From Flammulina velutipes (Eukaryota > Basidiomycota > Agaricomycetes > Agaricales > Physalacriaceae): a DNA stretch of 64,000 bases. A model generated the notes under the pieces. It saw nothing but the letters and a program-made list of their open reading frames with translations, was not told the DNA's origin and did not search any database. Within the stretch, counting starts at the first letter, position 1. Each line of letters starts with the position of its first letter. The position numbers were made by a program, and so were the translations under genes. The DNA lies in NCBI GenBank assembly GCA_011800155.1, contig CM022368.1, positions 186,001 to 250,000 on the forward strand, given 5' to 3'. This document shows, piece after piece, positions 1-11,440 of this stretch.

Positions 1-777
1 CATTCTGGAACGCCTCGATCCAGTCGAAAGAGCCGGGATCCAACTGTATATCCAAAACCTCAAACTTCATCTGCAACCACTTTGATGTCTGGCAGCTAAC
101 CAGCTCCCACAACGCATCCGAAATATTCCCTTCCTACCAATTTAGCAACATCCACTTTCTTTATTCTTATCCAGGTCATCCTTCACAACATCTCGAAGTT
201 TCGGCTCTCCCTTCACCACAGATTCATCCAACACTTCCTTTCCCCTTTCCCCCATCATCGCCTCCAAAACCTCCACACACTGCCCATCCGAGATCTCATC
301 CTCGAAACCTATCTCCTTGACCACTCTCCGCACCATCTCCTTCACCCGCCGCGAGACATGCCAATAAATATCGCCTCCCGGGTACCCATACTCCGTAACA
401 GCCGCTTGAGCATACACCTTTTGATACCCAAGCCAAACATGCGCCTTGCTAAAACCCGCCGTTCCAGTCAAATATGTGTGATCACCAGTCCACTTGCTGC
501 ATCCAACGTCCAGCCTCGTAGAGTTGGGTCCGATGGATATGAAGGCATCTTCCCCATCATACGTGATGCGCCCTGCATTGGCGGCTCCCCGTGCTTTGAC
601 TTTGTGCTTGACCACGGGCTCGCGCACGGATATCGTCTCAGCGAAAGGTTTTAAAAACTGTGGGAGGCGCTCCCGGAGCTCGACTGTCTGTCTTCGGATG
701 TTGACGCGCCGTACGATGGAGTTTTGTTCTTGGATAGAGAGCTGAAATAAAGCATTCTCGAGTTCTTCCAAAGACAT
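1..777 (-). CDS. hypothetical protein, 3' part off the left edge
   Basis: The gene starts at the ATG at 777. The first exon (777-187, 197 codons) is followed by a 53-bp intron (186-134; GTGAAG donor, GGTAG acceptor) that skips the TAA at 142-144. The frame then stays open to the window edge (133-1), so the gene is incomplete here. The N-terminal 50 residues are charged and probably helical. The middle is rich in aromatic and glycine residues, with SKWTGDHTYL and YGYPGGDIYWHV. I do not recognise the family and see no signal peptide or membrane segment. The intron is inferred from splice consensus; without it the protein would end at 142 (212 aa). Confidence 0.55.
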
Positions 778-1134
778 GATGGACGTTCGGTGCAAAAATG
801 TGGGGCTCTGAATCCGATCGTGACTCGCAAGACACCCCTATCGTATCTAGCTTACATTGGACACAAAGCATCCTGGATGTTAGTGTGTGGTACCCAACAA
901 ATCATTGGATAGAGTGGTCGCATCGCCATAATCAAACGAACCAAATTCCTCGTTGAGGAGAGAATTGAAAGTCAAGTGATCGTGCCCAGAAATTTGTCAC
1001 CGGCTATTTCCATCGTGCGCCATCGTCGACTTCATCCCTTTCTTCCAGCCATTACGCGGATGGGCTGGTGGATGATGGTGAAGAACACTGTCAAGTGTGA
1101 AAACGGAAGACGCCGAACCATTAAATGGAGGAAC
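778..1134. other. intergenic, no gene seen
   Basis: This is the 5' flank of the left-edge gene. It holds no convincing ORF, RNA gene or repeat, and ends at the terminal inverted repeat of the element starting at 1135. Confidence 0.5.
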
Positions 1135-2171
1135 CACTGGGCGGGCCGACGACCATGAATTTCATAAATTATTTCATCTGCAGATGCTGTGAAATTCAAT
1201 AGAAGTATTGTGAGATTCACTGGAAAGAGAATGAAGTTCAAACAAGAACCATGATGTCTGTTCATATACTTTTTTGCACAATTCACCATCTTTTTTCACC
1301 GAAATGCGCATGAACAAGAACCGGGAGCCAGCAGCATCACCCGAAGATCAGTGTTTTTCATGCTCCAAGTACAGTGATTTTCACTCATCAAAGCAGGTCA
1401 AACTTCACTATATCATTGAATGAAATACCCTATCCAGAACTACTGCTAAATGACAACGAGTCGCCCGCGCGGACGGCGTGAAAGTGAACGGCGACGTGAT
1501 GACGCGGCGGGATGGTTGCTCCAGTGCACATTCTCCCTTCTGTCTCTCTGTGTGCCCGCACATATCATGCCATGGGTGTCAGGTTGTGGGGATGGCTAGT
1601 TAAATGGTAAACGAAGAGGTCAGATTGAGGAGTTGAACGACGCACCCGTATATGTTGCCATGCCGTGCTGTGCTTATGGACAGGTATGACATCGTGCCAC
1701 CGTGGTGAGGGCCCGCATTCAGTACGCAATTGCGCGATCTTGGCGGATGATGTCGTGGAAGCGACATGATGGTTCATAAGGAAGGAGCAACGCGTGGGAC
1801 TTGGTAAATTTGCGGTTTGAGTTATGATGTCATCGGCTCCACCTCTCTTCGACGCTTCACGATGCCGGACAACAGCGCGGCACCCAGGCGGCGTACACTA
1901 TGTTTTGCAGGAATGGGTATGGACTTCTGGCTCTAAATGTCAAGGATGGATAGTATATCGACGTCACATACCACTGTTCCCTTTCATCAGAAAATCAATG
2001 ATATTCACTGCATTTTCCTTGAACTGTATTGGGTGTTTGCTTGACAAGATTATCAATGAAATCGAGTTTTCATTGTCTGGTATATGAATTGAATATTCAC
2101 TGATTAGGTGCATGAATCGTGAAGTTCACGTTGCGAGATCATGAAATTCACGTACTTCGGCCCGTCCAGTG
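1135..2171. mobile_element. CACTA-like non-autonomous DNA transposon
   Basis: The left end reads CACTGGGCGGGCCGAcgacc and then a GAATTTCAT block. The reverse complement of the right end reads CACTGGACGGGCCGAagtac, followed by the same GAATTTCAT block. These are terminal inverted repeats of about 30 bp with few mismatches. Both ends are flanked by AAC in direct orientation (1132-1134 and 2172-2174), fitting the 3-bp target duplication of the CACTA/EnSpm superfamily, whose ends begin CACT. Inside both ends many short subterminal motifs of the type GAATTTCA/GTGAATTC repeat, also typical of that superfamily. No transposase ORF is present in the 1,037 bp, so any movement would need a helper. Superfamily assignment is inference from ends and target duplication. 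Confidence 0.6.
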
Positions 2172-2332
2172 AACGTCATAATCTAAAGTTGCGCCACATG
2201 CTTCTAAGTAATTTCGTCTACTGGAAATTTGATCTGAATTTATTGGAATCTCTGCCAGACGCATCTGCGCAACCTACGTCAATTATTTATTGATCGTCCG
2301 ATTACATAGAGGCAAGATATATAAATACAACG

Positions 2333-3769
2333 TCAAAACCTATCAACGCAGCTAATATTAATCCTCTCCCGAAGCACTTCCCATCTCTCCCGATCCCTTC
2401 CATTTCTTGTCATAATATCATCCACCGATAGCGGCGTTCTGTAATTTGGATCCTCCCATCTACCAAACCTAGCCAACCTTAGCTCGGTAACAGCTAGAGC
2501 CGCCGCTCCTCTTCGCTCAAGCAAGGCCATAAAATCTTCGGGGTATGTGGAGATACTATAAAATCGCAGACCCAGCGTCCTCAGCTTCGGGAGGAGCCCG
2601 TGTCCTATTGCTCTCATCACGGCCAGTGTGGCGGTATGAGGGCCAAGGAAGACAGTTTCTACAGATGGGACTCGGGATAAGAAAGCGATTGTCGTATCGC
2701 TCGTTACAGCGCTTGTGAAATATAGGGACAATATCTTGAGGTTATGGACCCCGCTGATTTCTGGCGGGCAAGGTTCCGGGACGTCTTCGCTACTGCGAAG
2801 CTCGAGCGTGTGTAAAGCCGGGACGCTTAATCGTCTGAAGAGCTGAAGAATTAGACGTCCCGCGGGGAGCTCGAGTACGGTGATCGTGTGCAGGAGGGGC
2901 AACACAAACGAGGACAATCCACGTAATTCCGAGGTGAGCCGGCCCAAAATATCTTGAGACTCGCCGCCCAAATAATCAACATGAAGTTGCTCCAATTGCA
3001 GCATCTGGGTTAGATGAACGAGCCCGTCGATTGGAGTGGTGAATTTTCGTATGCCAGACCAGGGGAGCTCGATACCGCGCACTCCACCCAATTGGAGGTC
3101 GATGTCCGCTACACCCTCCAACCTCAGCTCCGTGAGGTTGGGAACATTATGGAAAATGGTTCTACCCATGAATGGATAGGCATGGAGCGTCCGGAGACGC
3201 TCCAACGAGCATACGGAAAAGACTTCCAGGAAGTCGGGGAATCCAGATATCTCTAGATGGGCCCATCTAGACGTCGTAGGGAGGAGGAGATGAGTGACAG
3301 AGTCGATGAATGACTGCCTCTCGTCTTCCACACCTTCCATATTCCCAATGTCACTTATGTCAATGCAGAGATCTACATTGCCCGATCGCTGGAGGGATAG
3401 TTCCAGCAGGAACATGATCCTTCCAGCGAGTGCGCTAGAAGCGAGACGTGCAGGGATGAATTCGTTCATGTCGAATTGGATTGTAGACCATAGGAGTGGG
3501 GAAGTGAGGACGAGCGCGCGCCAACGTCGACAGACATACGATAGGACCCATGGGAAGTCGTCCGTGTGGAGAGAATCATGCACAGTAGAGTCGGGGTCAG
3601 AGCAAAGCGCCAGTGGTTCGCAAGAGTTGAATATCAGAGAAAGGATATCGTCAGGAAGGGAATGCATGAAGCAGAGAGGGGTGCATGACGCCACAAATTC
3701 ATGAGGTCCGGTGAACACATTGGCTACGGAAGAGGTTGTCGACACGGGTGTGTGGTTCGTATTGTCCAT
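2333..3769 (-). CDS. F-box protein with leucine-rich C-terminal region
   Basis: A single-exon gene of 478 aa. The first in-frame ATG is at 3769; the open frame upstream has no ATG. Residues near 40-95 form an F-box-like domain: LPDDILSLIF, then a linker, then VCRRWRALVLTSPLLW. This pattern binds Skp1 in SCF ubiquitin ligases. The remaining ~380 residues carry degenerate leucine-rich motifs (LTELRLEGV, LHTLELRSS, LKILSLYF, LRTLGLRF), the usual substrate-recognition half of this very large agaricomycete family. The substrate is unknown. It lacks the N-terminal coiled coil of the three F-box genes at 52-59 kb and belongs to a different subfamily. The stop lies 161 bp from the transposon at 1135-2171. 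Confidence 0.85.
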   Translation of the reverse strand: MDNTNHTPVSTTSSVANVFTGPHEFVASCTPLCFMHSLPDDILSLIFNSCEPLALCSDPDSTVHDSLHTDDFPWVLSYVCRRWRALVLTSPLLWSTIQFDMNEFIPARLASSALAGRIMFLLELSLQRSGNVDLCIDISDIGNMEGVEDERQSFIDSVTHLLLPTTSRWAHLEISGFPDFLEVFSVCSLERLRTLHAYPFMGRTIFHNVPNLTELRLEGVADIDLQLGGVRGIELPWSGIRKFTTPIDGLVHLTQMLQLEQLHVDYLGGESQDILGRLTSELRGLSSFVLPLLHTITVLELPAGRLILQLFRRLSVPALHTLELRSSEDVPEPCPPEISGVHNLKILSLYFTSAVTSDTTIAFLSRVPSVETVFLGPHTATLAVMRAIGHGLLPKLRTLGLRFYSISTYPEDFMALLERRGAAALAVTELRLARFGRWEDPNYRTPLSVDDIMTRNGRDRERWEVLRERINISCVDRF

Positions 3770-6189
3770 TACATTTGCACTACACGAATGTAGGGTTAGA
3801 CAATACTGCGACAAAGAGTCGGACAGCTTACAATTGCGAAAATTCCTTGCTTAATGATCAAGGTAAGAGGCAAAGGACAACGCCCCTGTACAGATCTGAG
3901 ACCACCCCAAACAGATTGTCGGAAGGAGTGAGATCAGCACTATACCGTATGTAACACGGCTGACACAACAAAGAAGTAGAGGAGAGTCAAAGTCTTGGAG
4001 GCGATTATATAGGACTGAACGAGTAGCGACAAAGATCATGTAAGAATATCGAAAAGTGCTGGGAAAACGGAAAATACTTGGTCGCGAGAAAGGATATGCA
4101 TAGAGACAACTCTGGCATAGACAGGACTAAGGACACCTTGCGGCGTGAAAAGTGCCAACGATCCTTAACCAGCACCCGATCGCTCGACTTCCCTATCGCA
4201 GTGTCCGATTACAGGAGAGAAGAACACATATATCACTTCGACGTCGCCTCGCATGATGGCCGATAACGAAAGGCAGGAATTAAACAAGGGAGAATACTGG
4301 AGCGACGAGGAAGACAGCGGGAGGTATTGCATAGAGAGCTGGCGCTGGGATATCGTCGGACGGGGACGCGGCGGTAACAATGGTCGTAGGTGCTGACGGA
4401 AAGCGGTGGGAGCACATTGTGGAAGGCTCACGCCAATAAGAGCCCAATGGCACCTAGAGCAACGTAGCGAAGGGCAAGGCGCCTGGCTAGCGTACCATCT
4501 ACAGCTCTGTTATCGTACTGGAGGCTGTAAACGATGACACACGTACTAGCTTCGCTTCTCTATCGTTCTGCGAGCGACACCTATCAAATTTCATAGGTAT
4601 AGTGCGCGTAACATTTGAATGGAAGAGCCGCAGGATAACCTCGTTCGTCCGACGGTGATGATTCGCTAACCGCAGTGACATCGGGGCTCGAAAAGCGCCC
4701 AGGTATCGAATTTTCGTGCGTAGAGACTCCTGGTCATAAATGGATGGGATGGACGATGGTATACACGGACGGCCAGCACGGGCGACCTGCCGGCGACGCA
4801 CCTCCAGATCGAACACGGTCGCAGGGATCGTGGCATGTGTGCGGTCGGAAAAGAAGATATTTTGACGCGAAACAGCGCTGCCGTCTTCAGGACAGGTCGG
4901 TCTAGGCGCTGAAAATGGGGGTCAGAAAGGCCAAAGTCATGGACAGAAAACGCACTTGCTGCACCCTTTTGTCATACCCAGCTTGGCAGCATGTCCTCGT
5001 CCTTGGATCCCAACCGCGAGGACTTGAAGAACAGCGTCCGCGAGAGACGTCTGGCGGCGATGCATGTACAGCGACCAAGGTTTGAGTCTCCTTGCCTAGA
5101 GGGATTTCTTAGAGCCGCAGGCGGTACGAGTAAACCGCCCGCATAGCTCTTTCGAAATGGGGCAAGAGGAGACCGGTCGGTCAGAGTCGAGTGCGGCAAG
5201 TCCGACGCGAGCTACGCAACTGCGAGGGAACGGTGTTGATGACATGCGTATTCCATAGGGCGGTCTTCCCATCGTGCGGCTTCAACGACCAAGTCGGGTT
5301 CGTGTCGTAATTACATCGGCAAGGCCGTTAAGAACGAATACAATCGCCTGGGGAAGAGATCTATGCGTCGGAACTTCAGTCAGAAAGGCCAAAGATATGA
5401 GCAGAAAACGCACCTGCGCTGCGCAACCTCGAAGGATATCCACCAGCCAGCAATCCTTGCACGTATCGGCCTTCTGTCCATGTGATCTTGAATTGTACGC
5501 CGTTCGCAAAATTCAACAGTCCACACTGGCGGAATATGGACGAAAAGATGGAGATGGTGGTGGTTGCAACGAAAGATGTATGAAATCGGTCCGGCAGCCC
5601 GGGATCCCGCTTGACTCTTGATCATCACTCACTCATTTGCGCTGGATTTTCCTTTGCGAAAACATTAAACTGAACGAGCGCGATACCCTTCAGGACATGC
5701 GGACAAACTCCATAACACCAGTCTTGAATCAGCATTCCAGTGCTCGCCAGTTCTTGAATCTGTCCTGCCTGTTGATTCGACTCCAGCACTGATCTCTGCC
5801 TGTTCTCGTATGACCGAAGCCGTATATCCATTACGCGTCAATACCAAAGGAGAACAACTCGGTGCGTCTCCTGCTGCTTCTCGTTACTTTCGCTGAGCTG
5901 AATGCAGCCCATAGGCAGAGACGAAATACTGTCTATGCATGTTGTTGTGTTCGGTGAAAATGTGAGAAATGAAACAGTGAACACAGCACTTGGAGAATGG
6001 AGCTGGTTTATGGTAACCTCTTTGTCAAGGTGTCGAATGGGGTGATTTTCTTTCTTCGGCTGTTTTCAGAAGCTCGGTGCGCGCGCGCTCTCGTTCCTTG
6101 CTTTCATCGAGCTCTATTCGCTCACTGGAAACTCGGTGATCACAATGATTAACCAAGCTCTTTCAAATATATCTGTGTAGCGCCCCGTT
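3770..6189. other. gene-poor stretch
   Basis: I see no ORF with protein-like composition, no splice-compatible chain and no clear repeat here. All open frames are short and overlap in several frames, as expected of non-coding GC-moderate DNA. Confidence 0.5.
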
Positions 6190-6508
6190 CTGTCTCGAAG
6201 CTCACTTTCATCGCTCAGTCCACAGCATTGAAACACTCGGCTCTGGATACTGATGCGTTCTCGGGCCTCTTGGTTGTAACTCTTTCATATCCTGAGCTCC
6301 GACGGTGATCCCTTAGAGACATCAATTTTCTATTCATCCGGGTTGAAGGGTTCCGTTGCCATAATGGTCGGCCACATCCAAATGATAACCCTCTCTGACA
6401 GTGCCAAAATGCTGTGAATCTAAGTTGGCCTCGTAACACTCCAATGACTTTCCCGACGGAGGTGATAGCGAGGTATTCGTAATAATCCTTACCAAGACCT
6501 CTCGTCAA

Positions 6509-6517
6509 TATTTAAAG
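6509..6517 (+). promoter_or_regulatory. TATA-like box of SSP copy A
   Basis: TATTTAAAG lies 158 bp before the ATG at 6675. The same element followed by GGC/GCC-CAT sits at the same place in copy B (TATAAAAG, 10759) and copy C (ATTTAAAAG, minus strand, ~15479). A 5'-UTR intron (6573-6629, GTAGG...CGTTACAG) lies between box and ATG and is also shared. Confidence 0.5.
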
Positions 6518-6674
6518 GCCATGATTCTCAGTCCTCAATTTGCATCCTCTTTCAAGTCATCTTCATACGCTGGTAGGCTTCGTGTCTCGTCTATCATTCC
6601 CAGAACATTGGCTGACCAACTCGTTACAGGCCGTATAACTAATCATCGACTACTAAGACCAACATTATCCAAGC

Positions 6675-7198
6675 ATGTATTTCCATTCTTCTTTCAAGCT
6701 AGTCGGCGCCGTGCTTCTATCTGCCCTCGTCGTCAACGCCGCGTACGCAACATCTTTGAATCACTTTTGTTAATGTTGACCTTTGCGGATAGACCATCGG
6801 AATTGAGGAGAACCATGACACTAAGTGCGCTCACGGACTACGCAGGAAATACTGTCTGGAGTAATCCAAATGAACAAGTCCTGATACATACCACGGATAA
6901 GGACGATCTCGCGTTCAACCCCGACCCAGAGGTTTACATTATGTACGAAGTTATGTATGATGGATGGATGACCCAGAGTGGTGGTTACAGTACTCTTGTA
7001 AAGCCTGCGTTTGGACTCACTACGCAAAATGGCTCGGAAATGTCGGAAGAAGATGAAACGAAGCTTAAAGAGGTATTTGTGACATATTACTACGAGGGAA
7101 GGAGTCACTGATATTTTGTTTTCTAGGAAAATGTCATACTTGATTCTGGGTATGATGAGACTGGGCGCTACTGGGTTGTGCGAAGGAGAAGCCGATGA
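6675..7198 (+). CDS. small secreted protein, family copy A
   Basis: Three exons (6675-6742, 6793-7072, 7127-7198) give 139 aa. Introns of 50 and 54 bp sit at phases 2 and 0, identical to copies B and C. The N-terminus (MYFHSSFKLVGAVLLSALVV then NAA) is a signal peptide ending near residue 22-23. The mature part has no cysteine and carries the family signatures: FNPDPEVYIMYEV, FGLTTQNGSEMSEED, and the terminal block LDSGYDETGRYWVV. It is paralogous to genes at 10913 (direct), 14820 (inverted) and 37655 (two-domain). Function is unknown. Small size, secretion and local copy expansion would fit an effector or other secreted factor, but that is inference. Copy A shows no stop or frameshift in the model. 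Confidence 0.7.
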
Positions 7199-10100
7199 GT
7201 AGCTAGTAGTACTTTGTAAATGACTACATATTCTGTTTGAACTGGTTTGAATATTCAAACATCGAGGGGTCCTGTGTAAGAACGAATGGTAACACGCTGT
7301 CCGAGTCAGTGCTTTCCGCCTCTGAAAAACCACTAGCATCTGATTCTAGAGTTTCGAAGTTCGTCGCACAAAATTCAAGTCGCCGAATTATCTTGCGATC
7401 CGAGGTTATCACCATTATCAACCAAGCTCTTTCACAGACTGGGTCTATTATTGTGGAGCGCCACATTACGTCGCGCGGCTGACCTTCATCACTCAGTTCA
7501 CACACACGGCTCTATAGACCGACGTTTTTTTGGACCCCTCTAACTCATTTTATCCCTTCAACGAGCTATGACGGTGATCGCTAGTAGGCGAGCTTCAATC
7601 TCTGTCACCGCTAACTTACAGCTGCAATACTAGTCGTATACATTTTCGAACGTACAAACAGTAAACTACGCTACTAATGAGCACATCTGGAATCGTCGTG
7701 TCGTCCTAACGGTCCTCTCGTTGTTGACATCGTCCAGGTCGTCGTCATATTGGGCCGTATTGTCACGATCACGACTGGCGCAACATTCATCTCCCTCGCG
7801 AATCAGAGTTCGAACATGCTTGGTGTATCGGGACGACTTCGAAGGAACGGCCAAGATGCGATCATATTTGGTCTACAGAATGCAGGAAGAATGTCAATAT
7901 ATGTGAATAGAAGATGTTATACCGACGATGAGAGTTGCGTAGACGTATATACGGACAGTTCGTAGTAGGCCGGAGGCTGTTCAAGCTTCCTTTATATTGC
8001 GCGACGGTACCGCTACCAGCCTGGAATGTGTGGCATCGTCGAATAAATACCACATCAAGGTGAATGAAGCGACGAGAGTCGATTTACCATCTCTCCACTC
8101 CTCGATTTTGGCAACGCCACGGTGGTACTGATATATCCAAATGCACGAGCGTGAGGGAGCAACGACGCTCTCACTCCAAGATTGGCTGTCGAGACGTATG
8201 CGACCAGTGAAGAGGAAGGATGGCCTCAAGCAGATTTTGGGAGGGTAATCGAGTGAAGATGGAGCAGGTAGCGCAAGGGGTGCGAGGCGATGTTCGACCA
8301 TCTAACGTTAACCACGATGCCCCGCGTCCACAGTCGATACTACGAAATTGCATTGCCGTTTACGATCCCGGCAGATTGGGAGACGAGATAGGTGTCCTCC
8401 GCGTCAGCCGAAGAGTCGTGGTAGCCAACCTTGTTCGTTGTCTGAAAGGTTACGGCCCGTTTTCCGTGTCTTCTTGGAGCGAGAGCGTACCGCAGCCATC
8501 CAGCAACTGGCGCTACCTTGGAGAATCCATGTTAGTGCCCAACTTGACATGAATAAAATGGGAAGACTCACAAAATGGTTGGATCTGCCTCGCTGAAACC
8601 TTCCTCAAGCTCTGTCCGCCTAGTTTCCTGGATTCCTGTCTTCTTCGGGCAAATGTGGCCAGAGGACGCATCGAGCTGGGATGTCCTTCGCCAGGCTAGT
8701 GTTCCTTGTGGCTTCGATAGCACGGAAACATTGTCCGAGAGGTTTGATGGCCTCGTTACGCGAACGAGGGGATTCGTGTGAGGGAATGTGCGCGGTTGGA
8801 GTACGAGACATCGACTGTCAAAGAACGATAGGACATACATCGGTTGGGCAGAATTTACCCATACCCTCACCCGCATCGTGTTCTCGTTCACATTTACAGT
8901 CTCTTTCCTCCCGTTCCTCCCACTGTTTCTACTTGCCCACGATATCAGCAACGACGGGCTTCTCATTCCCGTTGTCATCGTCCTCTAGCTCGCTCTCTTC
9001 GGCTATGTCAAGCTCGACTTTGACATCCTAGTCCGGGGACAGGACAGATGTGATGGGTCACGCCGATTGGGGGTGCTAGGGCGATAGTGAGTGCGATGCT
9101 GCCATCGGACTGGTGCGTAGGAGTAGACGCGGTTGCCGGCGGTGCTGGTGATATCGATACTTTTGGATATGGCGCTCCTCCTCCAACGCCACCACTCCTT
9201 CGTCAACGTGGCATCTAAAAAAGTCTCCTCCTGCAGCTTGGAGCATCGATGGGTTGAGTGTGTCTAGCGCTCGTCATTCTATGCCCAAGGATGAGTAACA
9301 GGCCAGAGAGGAAGAGAAGAGACGTACCTGCTCAGCACTCATCGCCTGCTTGCTACCACTTGCTTCCCCATCTTCCTCTGCTGTGGGAGCGGATTCGATA
9401 TTTGAAATGGTTGTATGATCCATGCGCCTTTGACATCCGATAAATATGGAAATGAGTGTTGGCAGCAAGACATCGACGCACCTGAAATCCAACATTTTAT
9501 CCTAGCGCTCTCGAGGAACAAATGCCACAACTGCAGGCGTCTAGATCGTCGACGTCGAAGATGAATACGGCGCATGGATGAGGAAGATTGAAGTGAGGCG
9601 ACCTTGCTAGGGATAGATTGCTGCGTTGGAAGCGCCTTTGCCTGGCGTATATCGTGTAGTTTCAGGGAATGTCTCTCCCCCGTCGTGATCTAGCGCGTTG
9701 TCGAATGCTGCCAGGCCGATGATCTGGACTGGCGAGAGAACCAACATTCGCACATTTCGCGTCTCGTCCAAAAGCCCCGCACACATGGCAGTCCTTGGTC
9801 GTACACGTCAAAGAGCTCTCGGCGAAGGTGAGCCAATCGTTTCGTTACATGTACTATGTTGAACGGATTGCATGGTATAAGTCGCTGCGACGAGCTACAA
9901 TGATGAGCTCGCTGGAGGGGCGTCCCGGCTGACCTGAGGAAGGATTTCAGTTTCTTTTCATGAAGGGAATGCAGAGATCGCACCTTGAGCAGCTCGCAGT
10001 ACGTGTGTCGGTGGCGAATCTTGGACGACAACGACAACGATGATGGTAAGAGGTAACCCGATGGCGGATCACAAGGATCATTGATCCGCCAATTCACTAC
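7199..10100. other. gene-poor stretch with duplicated segments
   Basis: No intact gene is visible. Bases ~7350-7520 resemble the SSP upstream regions at ~6100-6260 and ~10080-10220 (blocks ending near 'caccttcatcgctcagtccac'-type sequence). Bases 8340-8890 are a diverged direct copy of 13665-14130. The minus strand has scattered protein-like pieces in shifting frames (for example ESELEDDDN...EKPVVADIVG near 8930-8995), which suggests decayed genes. Confidence 0.4.
8340..8890. repeat. diverged duplicate, copy 1 (pair with 13665-14130)
   Basis: Shared blocks in the same order include 'cgtttacgatcccggc', 'aaaatgggaagactcacaa', 'ctgcctcgctg', 'cgcatcgagctgggatgtcc', and a motif around 'ttcgatagcac'. 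The minus strand of both copies can be read as decayed exons. Neither copy holds a continuous frame. The family was not identified. Confidence 0.55.
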
Positions 10101-10758
10101 TTTCGGAGCGCCACTTTCCATCTCGAAGCTTACCTTTGTCGCTCAGTCCACCGCCTTTAAACTCTCGACTCTGGATACTGACATATTCTCGCCCTCCTTG
10201 TTATAATTCCTCCATTTCCTTAACGCTAGTGAACTCCGACGGCGATCCCTAGGAGACGTGTTTTACGACGCAAGAAACATGACATTAATCTTCGACTCAT
10301 TCATTGTCAATGTTACGATGATCGGGCACAACGAGACGATTATCTATAACAATGTCCAGTTGAGATATTTTCGGTAGCAACTCAAGACCGACGGCCTGTC
10401 TGTCGTTGTGGCCGCCCTTGAGCTTTCTAGAAAATTTACCACATTCATTGCCATGAGCTCGCTCTATCATCTTACTTACTTACTTGACTTCGGCTCGGAG
10501 ATCCTCCCATGCTGATGTTGGTTGTAAATTTGCCATCTCTACCTATGTCCGAGTCCGACGGTGATCACTAGGAGACGTCATCTTCAATTCATCAATTGCC
10601 ATGATAGTCAGCCACAACGAAATGGTAACCGTTCCAGACACCGCCAAGATGGTGAATTGCCCACCTGAACGCACAGATTGACCGGACTTTTACGACGGTT
10701 GTGATAGTGAGGCCTACATGAACGCCTCACAGTAGTCACTACTACGATCTCTTATCCA

Positions 10759-10766
10759 TATAAAAG
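10759..10766 (+). promoter_or_regulatory. TATA box of SSP copy B
   Basis: TATAAAAG lies 147 bp before the ATG at 10913. A 5'-UTR intron (10819-10878, GTAAGC...ATTCCAG) lies between, in the same position as in copy A. Confidence 0.55.
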
Positions 10767-10912
10767 CCATGTTTTCAGTCCTCAAATTTGCATCCACCTT
10801 TCTCACCTTCATACGCTGGTAAGCTTCGAACCTCGTCTATCATTTGGACACTAGTTAACCACCGTCTTATTATTCCAGGTCGGAAAGTATTCATCAATCT
10901 CCCCACTCAACC

Positions 10913-11419
10913 ATGTATTTCCCCACTTCTCTCAAGTTAGTCGCAGCCGTGCTCCTCTCAGCTCGAGTCGTCGTCAACGCAGCGTACGCAACATTCTCAA
11001 TTCACTTCTCGACTTTGCTTACCATTGCGGACAGAGATTACCCAACAGCAACTCTGGTGGTCTCACAGCTCACAGGTGATGAAGGCCTGGAATGGAGTCA
11101 TCCAGAAGGACTTTACTTCAATGTCGTCGACTCGGAGGATGACTTTGATGCCTCACTCAACCCCGACCCATCATCATACCTTTTGTATAGAGTTAAGGGC
11201 TGGAGCGAGTCTATGAAAGATGTCTTTGCGTTCACCACACATGACGGGAGTAGGATAGAAGCATCCGACATGATTTTGCCAGTATGTTCAGACATGTGAT
11301 TCCTCGGGAATGCGTAACTGATATCTTATTCTTACTAGGACGATGAACTACTCAAATCTGGGCTAGATCAGAACAATCGTTACTGGCTTGTGTGGAAGAA
11401 GTATCGAATTCAGTGGTAG
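10913..11419 (+). CDS. small secreted protein, family copy B
   Basis: Three exons (10913-10983, 11035-11281, 11339-11419) encode 132 aa; introns are 51 and 57 bp at phases 2 and 0. The signal peptide MYFPTSLKLVAAVLLSARVV is followed by NAA. The mature region has the family core LNPDPSSYLLYRV, the block VFAFTTHDGSRI and the C-terminal block LKSGLDQNNRYWLVWKK. It lacks cysteines. The promoter, 5'-UTR intron and coding introns match copies A and C, so the whole transcription unit was duplicated. Function unknown. The reading frame is intact, and conserved splice sites despite diverged residues suggest all copies were under selection. Confidence 0.75.
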
Positions 11420-11440
11420 TAAGTTACTCTGAAAATTATC

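Noticed and set aside
3014..3704. Plus-strand ORFs inside 2333-3769
   Set aside because: They are antisense shadows of the F-box gene; their composition shows no domain.
5274..5621. ORFs of 75-115 aa on both strands
   Set aside because: Overlapping frames on both strands, Arg/Cys-rich, no motif or splice support.
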